From JANXQZ01 sp038225555 (GTDB taxonomy: Bacteria > Acidobacteriota > Terriglobia > Bryobacterales > Bryobacteraceae), in assembly GCA_038225555.1 (NCBI GenBank), contig JBBRRB010000002.1, positions 1 through 64,000 on the forward strand: a stretch of DNA of 64,000 bases. Reading direction: 5' to 3'. The notes under the pieces are model-generated. The model was given only the letters and a program-made list of their open reading frames with translations, was not told the origin of the DNA and ran no database searches. The position numbers were made by a program, and so were the translations under genes. Below, one piece after another: positions 15,586 to 22,791 of the stretch. Position 1 is the stretch's first letter. The number at the start of each line of letters is the position of its first letter.

Positions 15586-17322
15586 CTAGACCGTCACCGG
15601 TTGCGGCGGCCCCAGCACCATCTCATTGATCGCGCCTCCTGCGGGCACCATCGGATACACGTTTTCGTAGGAGCTTACTTTCACGTTCAATAGGTAGGGA
15701 CCTGGCTCGTCTACCACTTCCCTGAGGGTTGACGCCAATTGATGCGGACTGTCTATAGTTTTGCCTTTAAACCCGTAAGCCCCCGCCAGCTTTTCCACAT
15801 CCGGGAACGAGTTTAGCTCCACCTGGGACATTCGGTTGTTGTAGAACAACTCCTGCCACTGGCGAACCATTCCGAGGTAGCCGTTGTTCATCACGATAAT
15901 CTTGATCGGTAGCCCGTGGTTCGCGATGGTCGCCAGTTCGGGAATGGACATTTGGAATCCGCCGTCGCCGCAGATCGCAAACACCAGCTTTTCGGGGCAG
16001 GCGAACTGCGCTCCAATCGCCGAAGGCAGCCCAAAGCCCATGGATCCGAGCCCGCCGGAATTGATCCACAGCCGGGGCTTGTTGAACCGAATGAACTGCG
16101 CCGACCACATCTGATGCTGACCGACATCCGAGCAAACGATGGCCTCGCCCCCAGAGAGCCGGTCTATCTCGCGCATCAGGTGCTGAGGCTTGATCTCGCT
16201 CGTCGAGGTCTCAACGGTGAGCGGATGCTCATCCTTCCAAGTCCGAATCTGACGCCACCAGGCTTGCCGGGGGAGGCTGTTCTTTTCCCGGCTGCTGGGC
16301 TCCAGTTCTTTCAAGACCTTGTTCAGCTTGGATAATACTCGCTTCACATCGCCCACGATCGGCAGATCCGCATTCCGAATTTTGCTGATCTCGGCCGGAT
16401 CGATGTCCACGTGAATCACTTTGGCTCTAGGCGCGAAAGCAGCCAGGCGACCGGTGACGCGATCGTCGAACCGCACCCCGAGCGCGATCAAGAGGTCGGC
16501 ATTGCTCATGCCCATGTTGGCGGCATAGCTGCCGTGCATTCCAGGCATGCTGATGAAATTTGGATGATTCGCGGGCAAGGCTCCCAAACCCATCAACGTA
16601 TTGACGGCCGGCACGTCCAAAATCTCCACCATCTCGCGCAGCTCTTCCGAGGCATCGGCCGCGATAATGCCGCCTCCCGCATACACGAACGGACGTTCCG
16701 CCTCCCAGATCATTTGCGCGGCGCGCCGGATCTGTCCCGTGTGCCCTTCGGTAAATACTTTGTAGCCGGGCAGATGGATCGACGAAACGGGAACGTAGTG
16801 CGAATGAGCCTGGAACACATCTTTGGGTATGTCCACCAGGACCGGACCCGGGCGACCGCTGGAGGCGATGTAAAAGGCCTCGTGAACAATTTGAGGCAGA
16901 TCCGCGACGTTCTTTACGAGGAAGTTGTGCTTCGTGCAGGAGCGCGTGATCCCGAACGTGTCCGCTTCCTGAAAAGCATCGGTGCCAATCAGCTTCGAAG
17001 ATACCTGCCCGGTGATGGCGACCACGGGAATCGAGTCCATCATCGCATCGACGAGCCCGGTAACCAGGTTCGTGGCGCCGGGGCCCGAAGTCGCGCAACA
17101 GACTCCCACCTTGCCAGTGGAACGCGCGTAGCCTTCGGCTGCAAAACAGGCGTTCTGCTCGTGACGGACGAGCACGTGCCGAATGGGGTGGTCGTACATG
17201 GCATCGTACAGGGGCAAAGTGACCCCGCCCGGATATCCGAAGATGCAATCGACGTTCTCGCGAGCGAGACACTCGAGCAGAATCTGTGCCCCGCTTAAGG
17301 TGGAGGTGCCTGTGGCTGACAT
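15586..17322 (-). CDS. ilvB: Acetolactate synthase large (catalytic) subunit
   Basis: About 578 residues. It is a thiamine-diphosphate enzyme that forms acetolactate or acetohydroxybutyrate. The order is N-terminal pyrimidine-binding domain (CIFGYPGGVTLPLYDA, RHEQNACFAAEGYARSTGKVG), central FAD domain, and C-terminal ThDP-Mg motif GDGGFQMSIPELATIANHGLPIKIIVMNN. The frame extends upstream to 17391, but that codon lies inside the attenuator hairpin. ATG 17322 with AGGA just before it gives the usual N-terminus. It is the first structural gene of the operon, preceded by a leader peptide and terminator. Confidence 0.96.
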   Translation of the reverse strand: MSATGTSTLSGAQILLECLARENVDCIFGYPGGVTLPLYDAMYDHPIRHVLVRHEQNACFAAEGYARSTGKVGVCCATSGPGATNLVTGLVDAMMDSIPVVAITGQVSSKLIGTDAFQEADTFGITRSCTKHNFLVKNVADLPQIVHEAFYIASSGRPGPVLVDIPKDVFQAHSHYVPVSSIHLPGYKVFTEGHTGQIRRAAQMIWEAERPFVYAGGGIIAADASEELREMVEILDVPAVNTLMGLGALPANHPNFISMPGMHGSYAANMGMSNADLLIALGVRFDDRVTGRLAAFAPRAKVIHVDIDPAEISKIRNADLPIVGDVKRVLSKLNKVLKELEPSSREKNSLPRQAWWRQIRTWKDEHPLTVETSTSEIKPQHLMREIDRLSGGEAIVCSDVGQHQMWSAQFIRFNKPRLWINSGGLGSMGFGLPSAIGAQFACPEKLVFAICGDGGFQMSIPELATIANHGLPIKIIVMNNGYLGMVRQWQELFYNNRMSQVELNSFPDVEKLAGAYGFKGKTIDSPHQLASTLREVVDEPGPYLLNVKVSSYENVYPMVPAGGAINEMVLGPPQPVTV

Positions 17323-17367
17323 TCCTGATATTCTCTCTATCGGCTTAAAATTTGGGTTGTCATCAAT

Positions 17368-17410
17368 AAAAAAGGCCATCGGCCGGATCATTCGCCCCGC
17401 CGATGGCCTT
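17368..17410 (-). terminator. ilvB attenuator (intrinsic terminator in the leader)
   Basis: On the minus strand a 12-bp perfect stem (arms 17410-17399 and 17383-17372, core GGCCATCGGC/GCCGATGGCC) is followed by six T residues (17373-17368). It lies 46 bases upstream of the ilvB start, with the ilvB leader peptide upstream. A competing hairpin (17443-17394) pairs GCCCCGCC, at the last leader codons, with GGCGGGGC in the terminator, and pairs TGGCTTC with GAAGGCCA (one bulge). That would occupy the whole 5' arm and act as an antiterminator. Confidence 0.85.
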
Positions 17411-17432
17411 CAGAATTCTTTTCCGAAGCCAC

Positions 17433-17564
17433 TCAGGCGGGGCCGGGTACGGCGACCTGAATAATGACGCTCAGCTTCGAAACGTGACGACCCGGAAGCA
17501 GAAGCCCGGTGCTGAGGCCCGGTAAGGCCTGGATCGCTCCAGCTTCTGACTTCAGACTCATCAT
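17433..17564 (-). CDS. ilvB leader peptide (branched-chain amino acid rich)
   Basis: A 43-residue reading frame, MMSLKSEAGAIQ...LSVIIQVAVPGPA, ending 23 bases before the terminator stem. Fourteen of 43 residues are Leu, Ile or Val, with clusters GLLLP (residues 20-24) and LSVIIQVAV (31-39). Scarcity of charged Val- or Ile-tRNA would stall the ribosome at codons 33-39. That leaves the last codons (41-43, GGC CCC GCC) free to form the antiterminator. A ribosome that reaches the stop would cover them and allow termination. The Shine-Dalgarno is weak and the exact start (17564 or 17561) is uncertain. Confidence 0.75.
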   Translation of the reverse strand: MMSLKSEAGAIQALPGLSTGLLLPGRHVSKLSVIIQVAVPGPA

Positions 17565-17594
17565 TGGTCTTAGAATAACGGAGAAGTTCGGCAA

Positions 17595-17614
17595 ATACAA
17601 TAGTCAAATTGTAT
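17595..17614. promoter_or_regulatory. AT-rich inverted repeat upstream of the ilv leader
   Basis: A perfect 7-bp dyad, ATACAAT, six bases (AGTCAA), ATTGTAT, lies 31 bases upstream of the leader-peptide start, where the ilv promoter should be. It could be an operator or overlap promoter elements (TTGACT and TACAAT-like strings are present). No -35/-10 pair with correct spacing could be fixed, and no regulator is assigned. Confidence 0.4.
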
Positions 17615-17642
17615 AAATTCGATTAATGCTGGCATAGCGAAC

Positions 17643-18416
17643 TTATTTCCAAAAAGCCCACCAATTTTTCGCTTCGCTGGGTTCATCATCCGGGTAAACA
17701 CGTTCAAGCGGCGATCCGGAGACTGCCGCTGCCGGGTTCAGTAAAAAAAGGCGCTCCGCCCGTCCGCGCCCGTAGCGGGACTCCACCCATCCAAAAGCCT
17801 CGGCAAGCCGGGGCGTCCGATCCTTGGTGTCGTGAGCATCGCTGGCGATAAAATGAACCAGATCGTTCTTCATCAGTCCGACCGCGCAGCGCTGGGCAAG
17901 ACTGCCGAATCTGCCGAGCAACGACTGTCCGGTCACTTGCAGCAAAGTCCCCTCTTCCACCCAGCGCGCCAATTCTGTCGAATCCCGCAATCCTTGGAGA
18001 TGCGTGTTGCGCTCGGGATGGGTGATCACGGGAACGATCCCGACGTCCCGCAAGCGGCTCAAGATGTCGCGAAGCACCTGCAGATTCATCACTTCAGGCA
18101 GTTCGACCATCAGGTAAGCGCCATGGTTGATGGTGTACTTGGTTGGATTTTGCAGAGCATCCTGCACATTTTCGAACTGTACATGGAAGTCGCAGCCTAG
18201 ATGCAATTTGATGAGCCCGTCGGCAGCCTCTTGCAATTCTCCGAAAATTCGGTTTATGACATCGGGGCGAAAGGGAAACTCGGAATTGGCATGCGGAGTG
18301 GCGACGATATCCGTGGTGCCTGAATCTACCGCGATCCGCAGCATCTCAAGGGATTCGGCCATGGAGCGCGACCCATCGTCCCATCCTGGAAGGATATGGC
18401 TATGGATGTCTACCAT
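17643..18416 (-). CDS. PHP-domain protein-tyrosine phosphatase, CpsB/YwqE-like
   Basis: A 257-residue PHP-fold metal hydrolase. Metal-ligand motifs appear in order: DIHSHILPGWDDG (residues 3-15), VATPHAN (about 38-44), PVITHPERN (about 132-140) and ASDAHDTKDR (about 190-199). This is the layout of the manganese-dependent tyrosine phosphatases that act on capsule or exopolysaccharide kinases. No capsule genes are adjacent, so the in vivo target is open. It is divergent from the DUF1080 gene, with only 26 bases between the two start codons. Confidence 0.88.
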   Translation of the reverse strand: MVDIHSHILPGWDDGSRSMAESLEMLRIAVDSGTTDIVATPHANSEFPFRPDVINRIFGELQEAADGLIKLHLGCDFHVQFENVQDALQNPTKYTINHGAYLMVELPEVMNLQVLRDILSRLRDVGIVPVITHPERNTHLQGLRDSTELARWVEEGTLLQVTGQSLLGRFGSLAQRCAVGLMKNDLVHFIASDAHDTKDRTPRLAEAFGWVESRYGRGRAERLFLLNPAAAVSGSPLERVYPDDEPSEAKNWWAFWK

Positions 18417-18442
18417 CTCGCATTATAGAATGACGGAGTAGC

Positions 18443-19585
18443 ATGAGCACTCACCTAAACCGCCGCACGTTTCTGGCCGGGTCGGCCTCCCTGGCGCCGG
18501 CGCTTCTGCAGGCCCAGTCCGAAAATGGGTTCGTTTCGTTATTTGACGGAGCCACGCTGGATGGTTGGACCATTGAAGACGGTCCGGAGTCCGCATTTTA
18601 TGTGCGCGAAGGCGCGATTACGGTGCATGAAGGATCGGGTTTCCCCACTTGGCTTAGATCCGTCAAGCAGTATGAAAATTTCGATTTTCATGGGGAGTTT
18701 TACGTAAAGGGCTGGACCGATTCCGGCATCTATTTCCATGCTCCCAGGCACGGGCGCCCGATGTGGTGCGGCAAGCAGATCCACATCTTTCATCAGCAAG
18801 ACGATAAACCGGTGCCGGAATCCATGGGTTCGCTTTTTCCCATCGTGGCTCCGCTGAAAGTGAATGTGAAGAGCAAGGGCGAGTGGAACTCGTTTCGGAT
18901 TCTGATGGATTGGCCCCGGCTTCAGGTTTGGACCAACGACGAGCCGATCCAAGATGTAGATTTGGCCAGCCTGCCTGACTTCCGGCATCGCTATCGGAGC
19001 GGCCACTTGGGGTTTGAGTCGCTGTCCTACCCCATCCGTTTCCGCAATCTGAAGATTCGCGAGCTTCCTTCTCAGGAGAAGTGGGTCAGTTTGTACGACG
19101 CTCCGGCGGATCTGGATCAGTGGTTCATTTCGGAAGCCAAGCCGAAGTTCGACGCGGTTGGCGGCGTGTTGCGCGGCGAAGGGATCGGTCATTTAGCGAC
19201 CAAGCAGAAGTTCCGCGACTTCGAATTGAATCTCTATGTCCGGCATAGCAGGCATCACAACAGCGGTGTATTGTTTCGAACCAGCGGGGAGGGGTTGAAG
19301 GGTCGGCATTACGAGATTCAATTGCATGATGTGGAAGGCGCTCACTATCCTACCGGCTCGCTGTATTATTTCAAGCGTGCCTCCTACCCGCGCATCGAAG
19401 CCGAGAAGTGGTGGCCAATGCAACTGATCGTTCAGGATCGAAATTGCGTCGTTCGGATTAACGGGGAGACGGTGATGGAGTATGACAAGCTCGAGAATTT
19501 AGAGGAAGGGTCGATTGAGCTGCAGGCTCATCAGAACGGCAGTTGGCAGGAGTTTAAGGAGATTCGAGTCAAGACTATTTCGTAG
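18443..19585 (+). CDS. Exported protein with two DUF1080 (3-keto-disaccharide hydrolase-like) domains
   Basis: 380 residues beginning with a probable Tat signal (NRRTFLAGSASLAPALLQA). Two concanavalin-like DUF1080 domains follow: residues about 28-205 (FVSLFDGATLDGWT...GIYFHAP) and about 212-378 (WVSLYDAPADLDQWF...SGVLFRTSGEG). The family is common in Planctomycetes and Acidobacteria; some members hydrolyse 3-keto-disaccharides. ACGGAG precedes the ATG. It is convergent with the cytochrome gene that follows; both stop codons lie in one palindrome. Confidence 0.85.
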   Translation: MSTHLNRRTFLAGSASLAPALLQAQSENGFVSLFDGATLDGWTIEDGPESAFYVREGAITVHEGSGFPTWLRSVKQYENFDFHGEFYVKGWTDSGIYFHAPRHGRPMWCGKQIHIFHQQDDKPVPESMGSLFPIVAPLKVNVKSKGEWNSFRILMDWPRLQVWTNDEPIQDVDLASLPDFRHRYRSGHLGFESLSYPIRFRNLKIRELPSQEKWVSLYDAPADLDQWFISEAKPKFDAVGGVLRGEGIGHLATKQKFRDFELNLYVRHSRHHNSGVLFRTSGEGLKGRHYEIQLHDVEGAHYPTGSLYYFKRASYPRIEAEKWWPMQLIVQDRNCVVRINGETVMEYDKLENLEEGSIELQAHQNGSWQEFKEIRVKTIS

Positions 19586-19599
19586 CGCGGCCGCGCTAC
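19582..19599. repeat. 18-bp perfect palindrome containing both convergent stop codons
   Basis: GTAGCGCGGCCGCGCTAC reads identically on both strands. The TAG of the upstream DUF1080 gene (19583-19585) and the TAG of the downstream cytochrome gene (minus strand, 19598-19596) both lie inside it. It may serve as a compact bidirectional terminator stem, although no T-run follows. Confidence 0.7.
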
Positions 19600-20882
19600 A
19601 ATCGCCCTGTGCGTCGTTCCGGATCGACATACTCGATCCAACTCGTCATCATCTCTTCTTCACTCTTATCGCCCCACCGAATCGCGGTCTGTTTGGGGTT
19701 ATCGTAGTGCGTCGTAACGGTCAACAAGCTCCCCTTCTCCACCAGCATCGGATCCTGAAGGCGATACACAAGCTGCCAGTTGAAGTCATAGTGCGGCACC
19801 GATAGCAGCACCTCATGCCGCCCGTCCGGACGGACCAAATCGTAGCGCACATCTTTCGCCCTGTAGTGCATGTGCGGAGTGATCGAGAGCAGGAGTTTAT
19901 CCTTCTCAAACGTGTAGCAGCGCTTCACCTCGTGCCTGGTCGCGCCTGCCGGGATCAGGAAGAAGAAATTCCGCAGATCCATGCGGCGCAGAGGGCGTTC
20001 TGGCGGACCAGACGCTAAGTAGAGACCCACGCTGGTGCGGTCCGTTTGCGTAGCCGCTGACGTCTTCGCGTAATGGATTACAAACTCGAGTTTGGTCCCG
20101 GCGGGAATCCATTTGGCGGTCCCGTCGGCGAACACGTCGGGCGAGCGTCCCGGCAAATACGAAGCCAACGCGCCTTCCTGGAATCCGTGAATATACGGCA
20201 AGTCTGGCGCGTCCGGGGCGCATGCGTCATCTAGCACCGGAGCATCCCTGCGGATTCGCGTCAACTTCCCATCGTGAACAAGATAGTCGTCGAGCGGCTG
20301 CATGGCCTGAATGGTGGTGGGGCCTGCCTCGTTCCCGCTTTTCACCATATTGACGTGCGCATGATGCACCACGCGCCGATTGCCCGGCCGCAGTTCAGCC
20401 GCTCGGATCCACTTGCCTTCCGTGAAATTGGTGGAGACGGTGAAATGCTCGTAGGCGTCGTTGCCGGCCCCCAGGGTGAAGGTTTCGCCGATGTCGATCA
20501 CGATGTCCGGCTTACCCAGCCGCCATCCCTCGGTGAAGATGGGTGCTTGCGGAAGATCGCCCGGGTCGCCTTCCTTCGCACCGCCATCCACCCAAGCCTT
20601 GATGGTCTCGATCTCATCCTTCTTCAGGCGGGCGTCGTTGGCGAAATGGCCAAATTGAGGATCGGCGAACCAGGGCGGCATCTTGCGGGTGAGCACGGCC
20701 TCGCGAATCGACTTGGCCCAGGCCCGGGCGGATTTGTAGTCGATCAGCGACATCGGCGCGATGTCGTTCGGGCGGTGACACTGCACGCAACGCTCGTGGA
20801 AAATCGGGGCGACGTCTTTATTGAAAGTGGGCGCTGCCGAGAGCAACGAGCTCACTGCGAAACACAAGCCCGCGAGTCTCAT
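19596..20882 (-). CDS. Exported cytochrome c / copper monooxygenase-like protein
   Basis: 428 residues with a signal peptide (residues 1-16). A haem-c motif CVQCH sits at residues 32-36 in a planctomycete-type cytochrome region (FNKDVAPIFHERCVQCHRPNDIAPMSL). The C-terminal two thirds resemble copper type II ascorbate-dependent monooxygenase domains, with histidine clusters RRVVHHAHVNM (about residue 170) and LSITPHMHYRAKDVRYD (about 335). Such proteins are frequent in Solibacter; no substrate is known. It begins a run of four minus-strand genes with DUF29, DUF1501 and PSD1 proteins. Confidence 0.78.
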   Translation of the reverse strand: MRLAGLCFAVSSLLSAAPTFNKDVAPIFHERCVQCHRPNDIAPMSLIDYKSARAWAKSIREAVLTRKMPPWFADPQFGHFANDARLKKDEIETIKAWVDGGAKEGDPGDLPQAPIFTEGWRLGKPDIVIDIGETFTLGAGNDAYEHFTVSTNFTEGKWIRAAELRPGNRRVVHHAHVNMVKSGNEAGPTTIQAMQPLDDYLVHDGKLTRIRRDAPVLDDACAPDAPDLPYIHGFQEGALASYLPGRSPDVFADGTAKWIPAGTKLEFVIHYAKTSAATQTDRTSVGLYLASGPPERPLRRMDLRNFFFLIPAGATRHEVKRCYTFEKDKLLLSITPHMHYRAKDVRYDLVRPDGRHEVLLSVPHYDFNWQLVYRLQDPMLVEKGSLLTVTTHYDNPKQTAIRWGDKSEEEMMTSWIEYVDPERRTGRL

Positions 20883-20891
20883 GAGGCCTCC

Positions 20892-21323
20892 TTACAATGA
20901 AAAGTCTCGATCGAATATTTCATTCACAGTATACGGACACAGTGTCGGGAAGGTGGATTCTGGCAACGATGTTTCTTCCATCGCCAAAGCTATCGCATCC
21001 TCGTATGCTTCCGCGATTACTTCCGAGATCGCAGGACGGAGGCTTGGCATTTTCCTTAACTGTCGCTGAATGCGATTGCGTTGAACGCGGATTGTGCCTC
21101 TCCAACTGTTCGAGCGCTTGCTCGGTTGGTAGTCCCATTTGAGCATGTGCGCGATCAATATCATCAAGCGGCTCTCGAGCTGATCTTTGTGGCGGCCTCC
21201 CAAGTCGATTACCTCTTCGATCAGCGCAGCCATATCGATGGCCCCTAACTCGCCGCGTTGCAATTGCTCCGCGGTTTGCTGCGTCCAGGCGTAGAAGTCC
21301 GTTTCGTAGAGGATGCTGATCAT
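20892..21323 (-). CDS. DUF29 family protein
   Basis: A 143-residue protein with the DUF29 pattern: LYETDFYAWTQQTAEQLQRGEL at the N-terminus, then LIEEVIDLGGRHKDQLESRLMILIAHMLKWDYQP. It is predicted to be all-helical and cytoplasmic. The family is widespread in cyanobacteria and soil bacteria and its function is unknown. It sits 6 bases downstream of the DUF1501 gene. Confidence 0.85.
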   Translation of the reverse strand: MISILYETDFYAWTQQTAEQLQRGELGAIDMAALIEEVIDLGGRHKDQLESRLMILIAHMLKWDYQPSKRSNSWRGTIRVQRNRIQRQLRKMPSLRPAISEVIAEAYEDAIALAMEETSLPESTFPTLCPYTVNEIFDRDFSL

Positions 21324-21329
21324 GTAGAG

Positions 21330-22781
21330 TTACGCAATAATGTCTTTCACAACATTGCCCGCCACGTCGGTGAGCCGGAAATTGCGCCCGCTATAAGGAT
21401 AGGTGAGGCGGGTATGATCAAGGCCCATCAGATGCAAAACGGTCGCGTGCAGATCATGCACGTGAACCGGTTTCTCCGTCGCTTGATAGCCGAACTCATC
21501 CGTGCTGCCATAAGCGGTGCCGCCCTTCACGCCACCACCCGCCAACAAATACGTGAATCCTTCGTTATTATGATTGCGCCCGTTCTGAACGTTGATGCGG
21601 CCTTGCACTTCCGTCCACGGCCGGCGTCCGAACTCGCCGCCGATAAGCACCAGCGTCTCTTTCAGCAACCCCGACGCCTTCAGGTCATGAAGCAGCGCCG
21701 CGATCGGCTGGTCCGCCTGCAATGCCAGCCTGCGATGCACCAGGATGTCATGATGGCTGTCCCACGGCTTGTCGTTTCCGAAATAGACCTGGACGACGCG
21801 CACGCCTCGCTCCACCAAGCGTCGAGCCACAAGACAGCCGCGCGCAAAATCGCCGTCCCGCGTCGCCGACTTGATCTTCATTTCCGACTGGTCCTTCGTC
21901 TCCACAACGCCGTAACGCTGCCGAATTGCTTCGGGCTCCTTGGCCACATCGAAAGCGTCCAGCGCCTCGGCCTGCATCCGATACGCCACCTCCATCGACT
22001 GGATGCGGCCTTCCAACTGAGCGTCCGGGCCGCGCCGCTCCAAGTCGAGCCGGTTCAGCTTTTCCCATAGCTCCAGCCGCTGACGGTCCGAAGCCGGGCT
22101 GCCCGAGCGGCTGCGAAGATGCTGGATCATTTTCTCCGGATCGGTCTCATCGTTCGGCACATACGACCCCTGATAAACAGCGGGCAGAAATGCCGAGCTC
22201 CACAGTTGCGGACCCACATCCGGCACTCCTGCGCACATCGAGATGAACCCCGGCAGATTGCGATTCTCCGAGCCCAGCCCGTACGTCAGCCAAGCGCCCA
22301 TGGACGGAAAGCCGGGGATGATGCGCCCGACATTCATCTGCAGAATCGCCTGAGGGTGCGCGGGCAGATCGGTTTGCATGGAGCGGACCACGCAAATATC
22401 GTCGATGTATTGCGCCGTCTTCTGAAACAGCTCGCTCACTTCCAGACCGCTCTGGCCGTAACGCTGGAACGCAAAGGGCGAGCGCATCAAAGTGCCGCGC
22501 TCCTCTTTGGCTTTGGGGTGATCGCCAGGCATCGTCTGCCCGTGATACTTGTCCAGCATCGGCTTGGGATCGAACGTATCCACTTGGGAGGGGCCGCCAT
22601 TCAGAAACAGGAAAATCACCTGCTTCGCTTTCGGCGCGAAGTGCGGCTTCTTGGGTTCGAGAGAGGCTTCGCCGCTCGCGCCAATCGACCCTGCTTGCAC
22701 ATGTTCGGCGATCATGTTGGCCAGCCCGACCATTCCAAAACCGGCCCCGGTCTTCTTCAGCGCTTCCCTTCGAGTCATCAC
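21330..22781 (-). CDS. DUF1501 domain protein
   Basis: 483 residues, starting with a Tat-like stretch (MTRREALKKTGAGFGMVGL). The DUF1501 body resembles sulfatase/alkaline-phosphatase fold proteins: VIFLFLNGGPSQVDTFDPKPML near residue 55, RGVRVVQVYFGNDKPWDSH, LIGGEFGRRPWTEVQGR and the tail GGRNHNNEGFTYLLAGGG...GSTDEFGYQ. DUF1501 genes are typically paired with PSD1 cytochrome genes, as here (10-base gap to the upstream PSD1 gene). The pair is found in Planctomycetes, Verrucomicrobia and Acidobacteria, and its role is not established. Confidence 0.88.
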   Translation of the reverse strand: MMTRREALKKTGAGFGMVGLANMIAEHVQAGSIGASGEASLEPKKPHFAPKAKQVIFLFLNGGPSQVDTFDPKPMLDKYHGQTMPGDHPKAKEERGTLMRSPFAFQRYGQSGLEVSELFQKTAQYIDDICVVRSMQTDLPAHPQAILQMNVGRIIPGFPSMGAWLTYGLGSENRNLPGFISMCAGVPDVGPQLWSSAFLPAVYQGSYVPNDETDPEKMIQHLRSRSGSPASDRQRLELWEKLNRLDLERRGPDAQLEGRIQSMEVAYRMQAEALDAFDVAKEPEAIRQRYGVVETKDQSEMKIKSATRDGDFARGCLVARRLVERGVRVVQVYFGNDKPWDSHHDILVHRRLALQADQPIAALLHDLKASGLLKETLVLIGGEFGRRPWTEVQGRINVQNGRNHNNEGFTYLLAGGGVKGGTAYGSTDEFGYQATEKPVHVHDLHATVLHLMGLDHTRLTYPYSGRNFRLTDVAGNVVKDIIA

Positions 22782-22791
22782 AATAAATCCT

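Noticed and set aside
16411..17298. Plus-strand 295-codon open frame
   Set aside because: Antisense to ilvB, whose conserved motifs span the whole region.
17323..17391. Upstream extension of ilvB starting at ATG 17391
   Set aside because: The extra codons overlap the terminator hairpin and T-run; ATG 17322 has a ribosome-binding site and gives the family N-terminus.
17410..17607. 65-codon frame overlapping the ilv leader region in another frame
   Set aside because: No branched-chain bias and it overlaps the leader peptide, which explains the region better.
17368..17642. T-box riboswitch in front of ilvB
   Set aside because: No T-box consensus sequence or specifier-loop architecture was seen; a translated leader peptide fits instead.
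18417..18442. Promoter (TATAGA) in the 26-base gap between divergent genes
   Set aside because: No usable -35 hexamer could be found for either direction.
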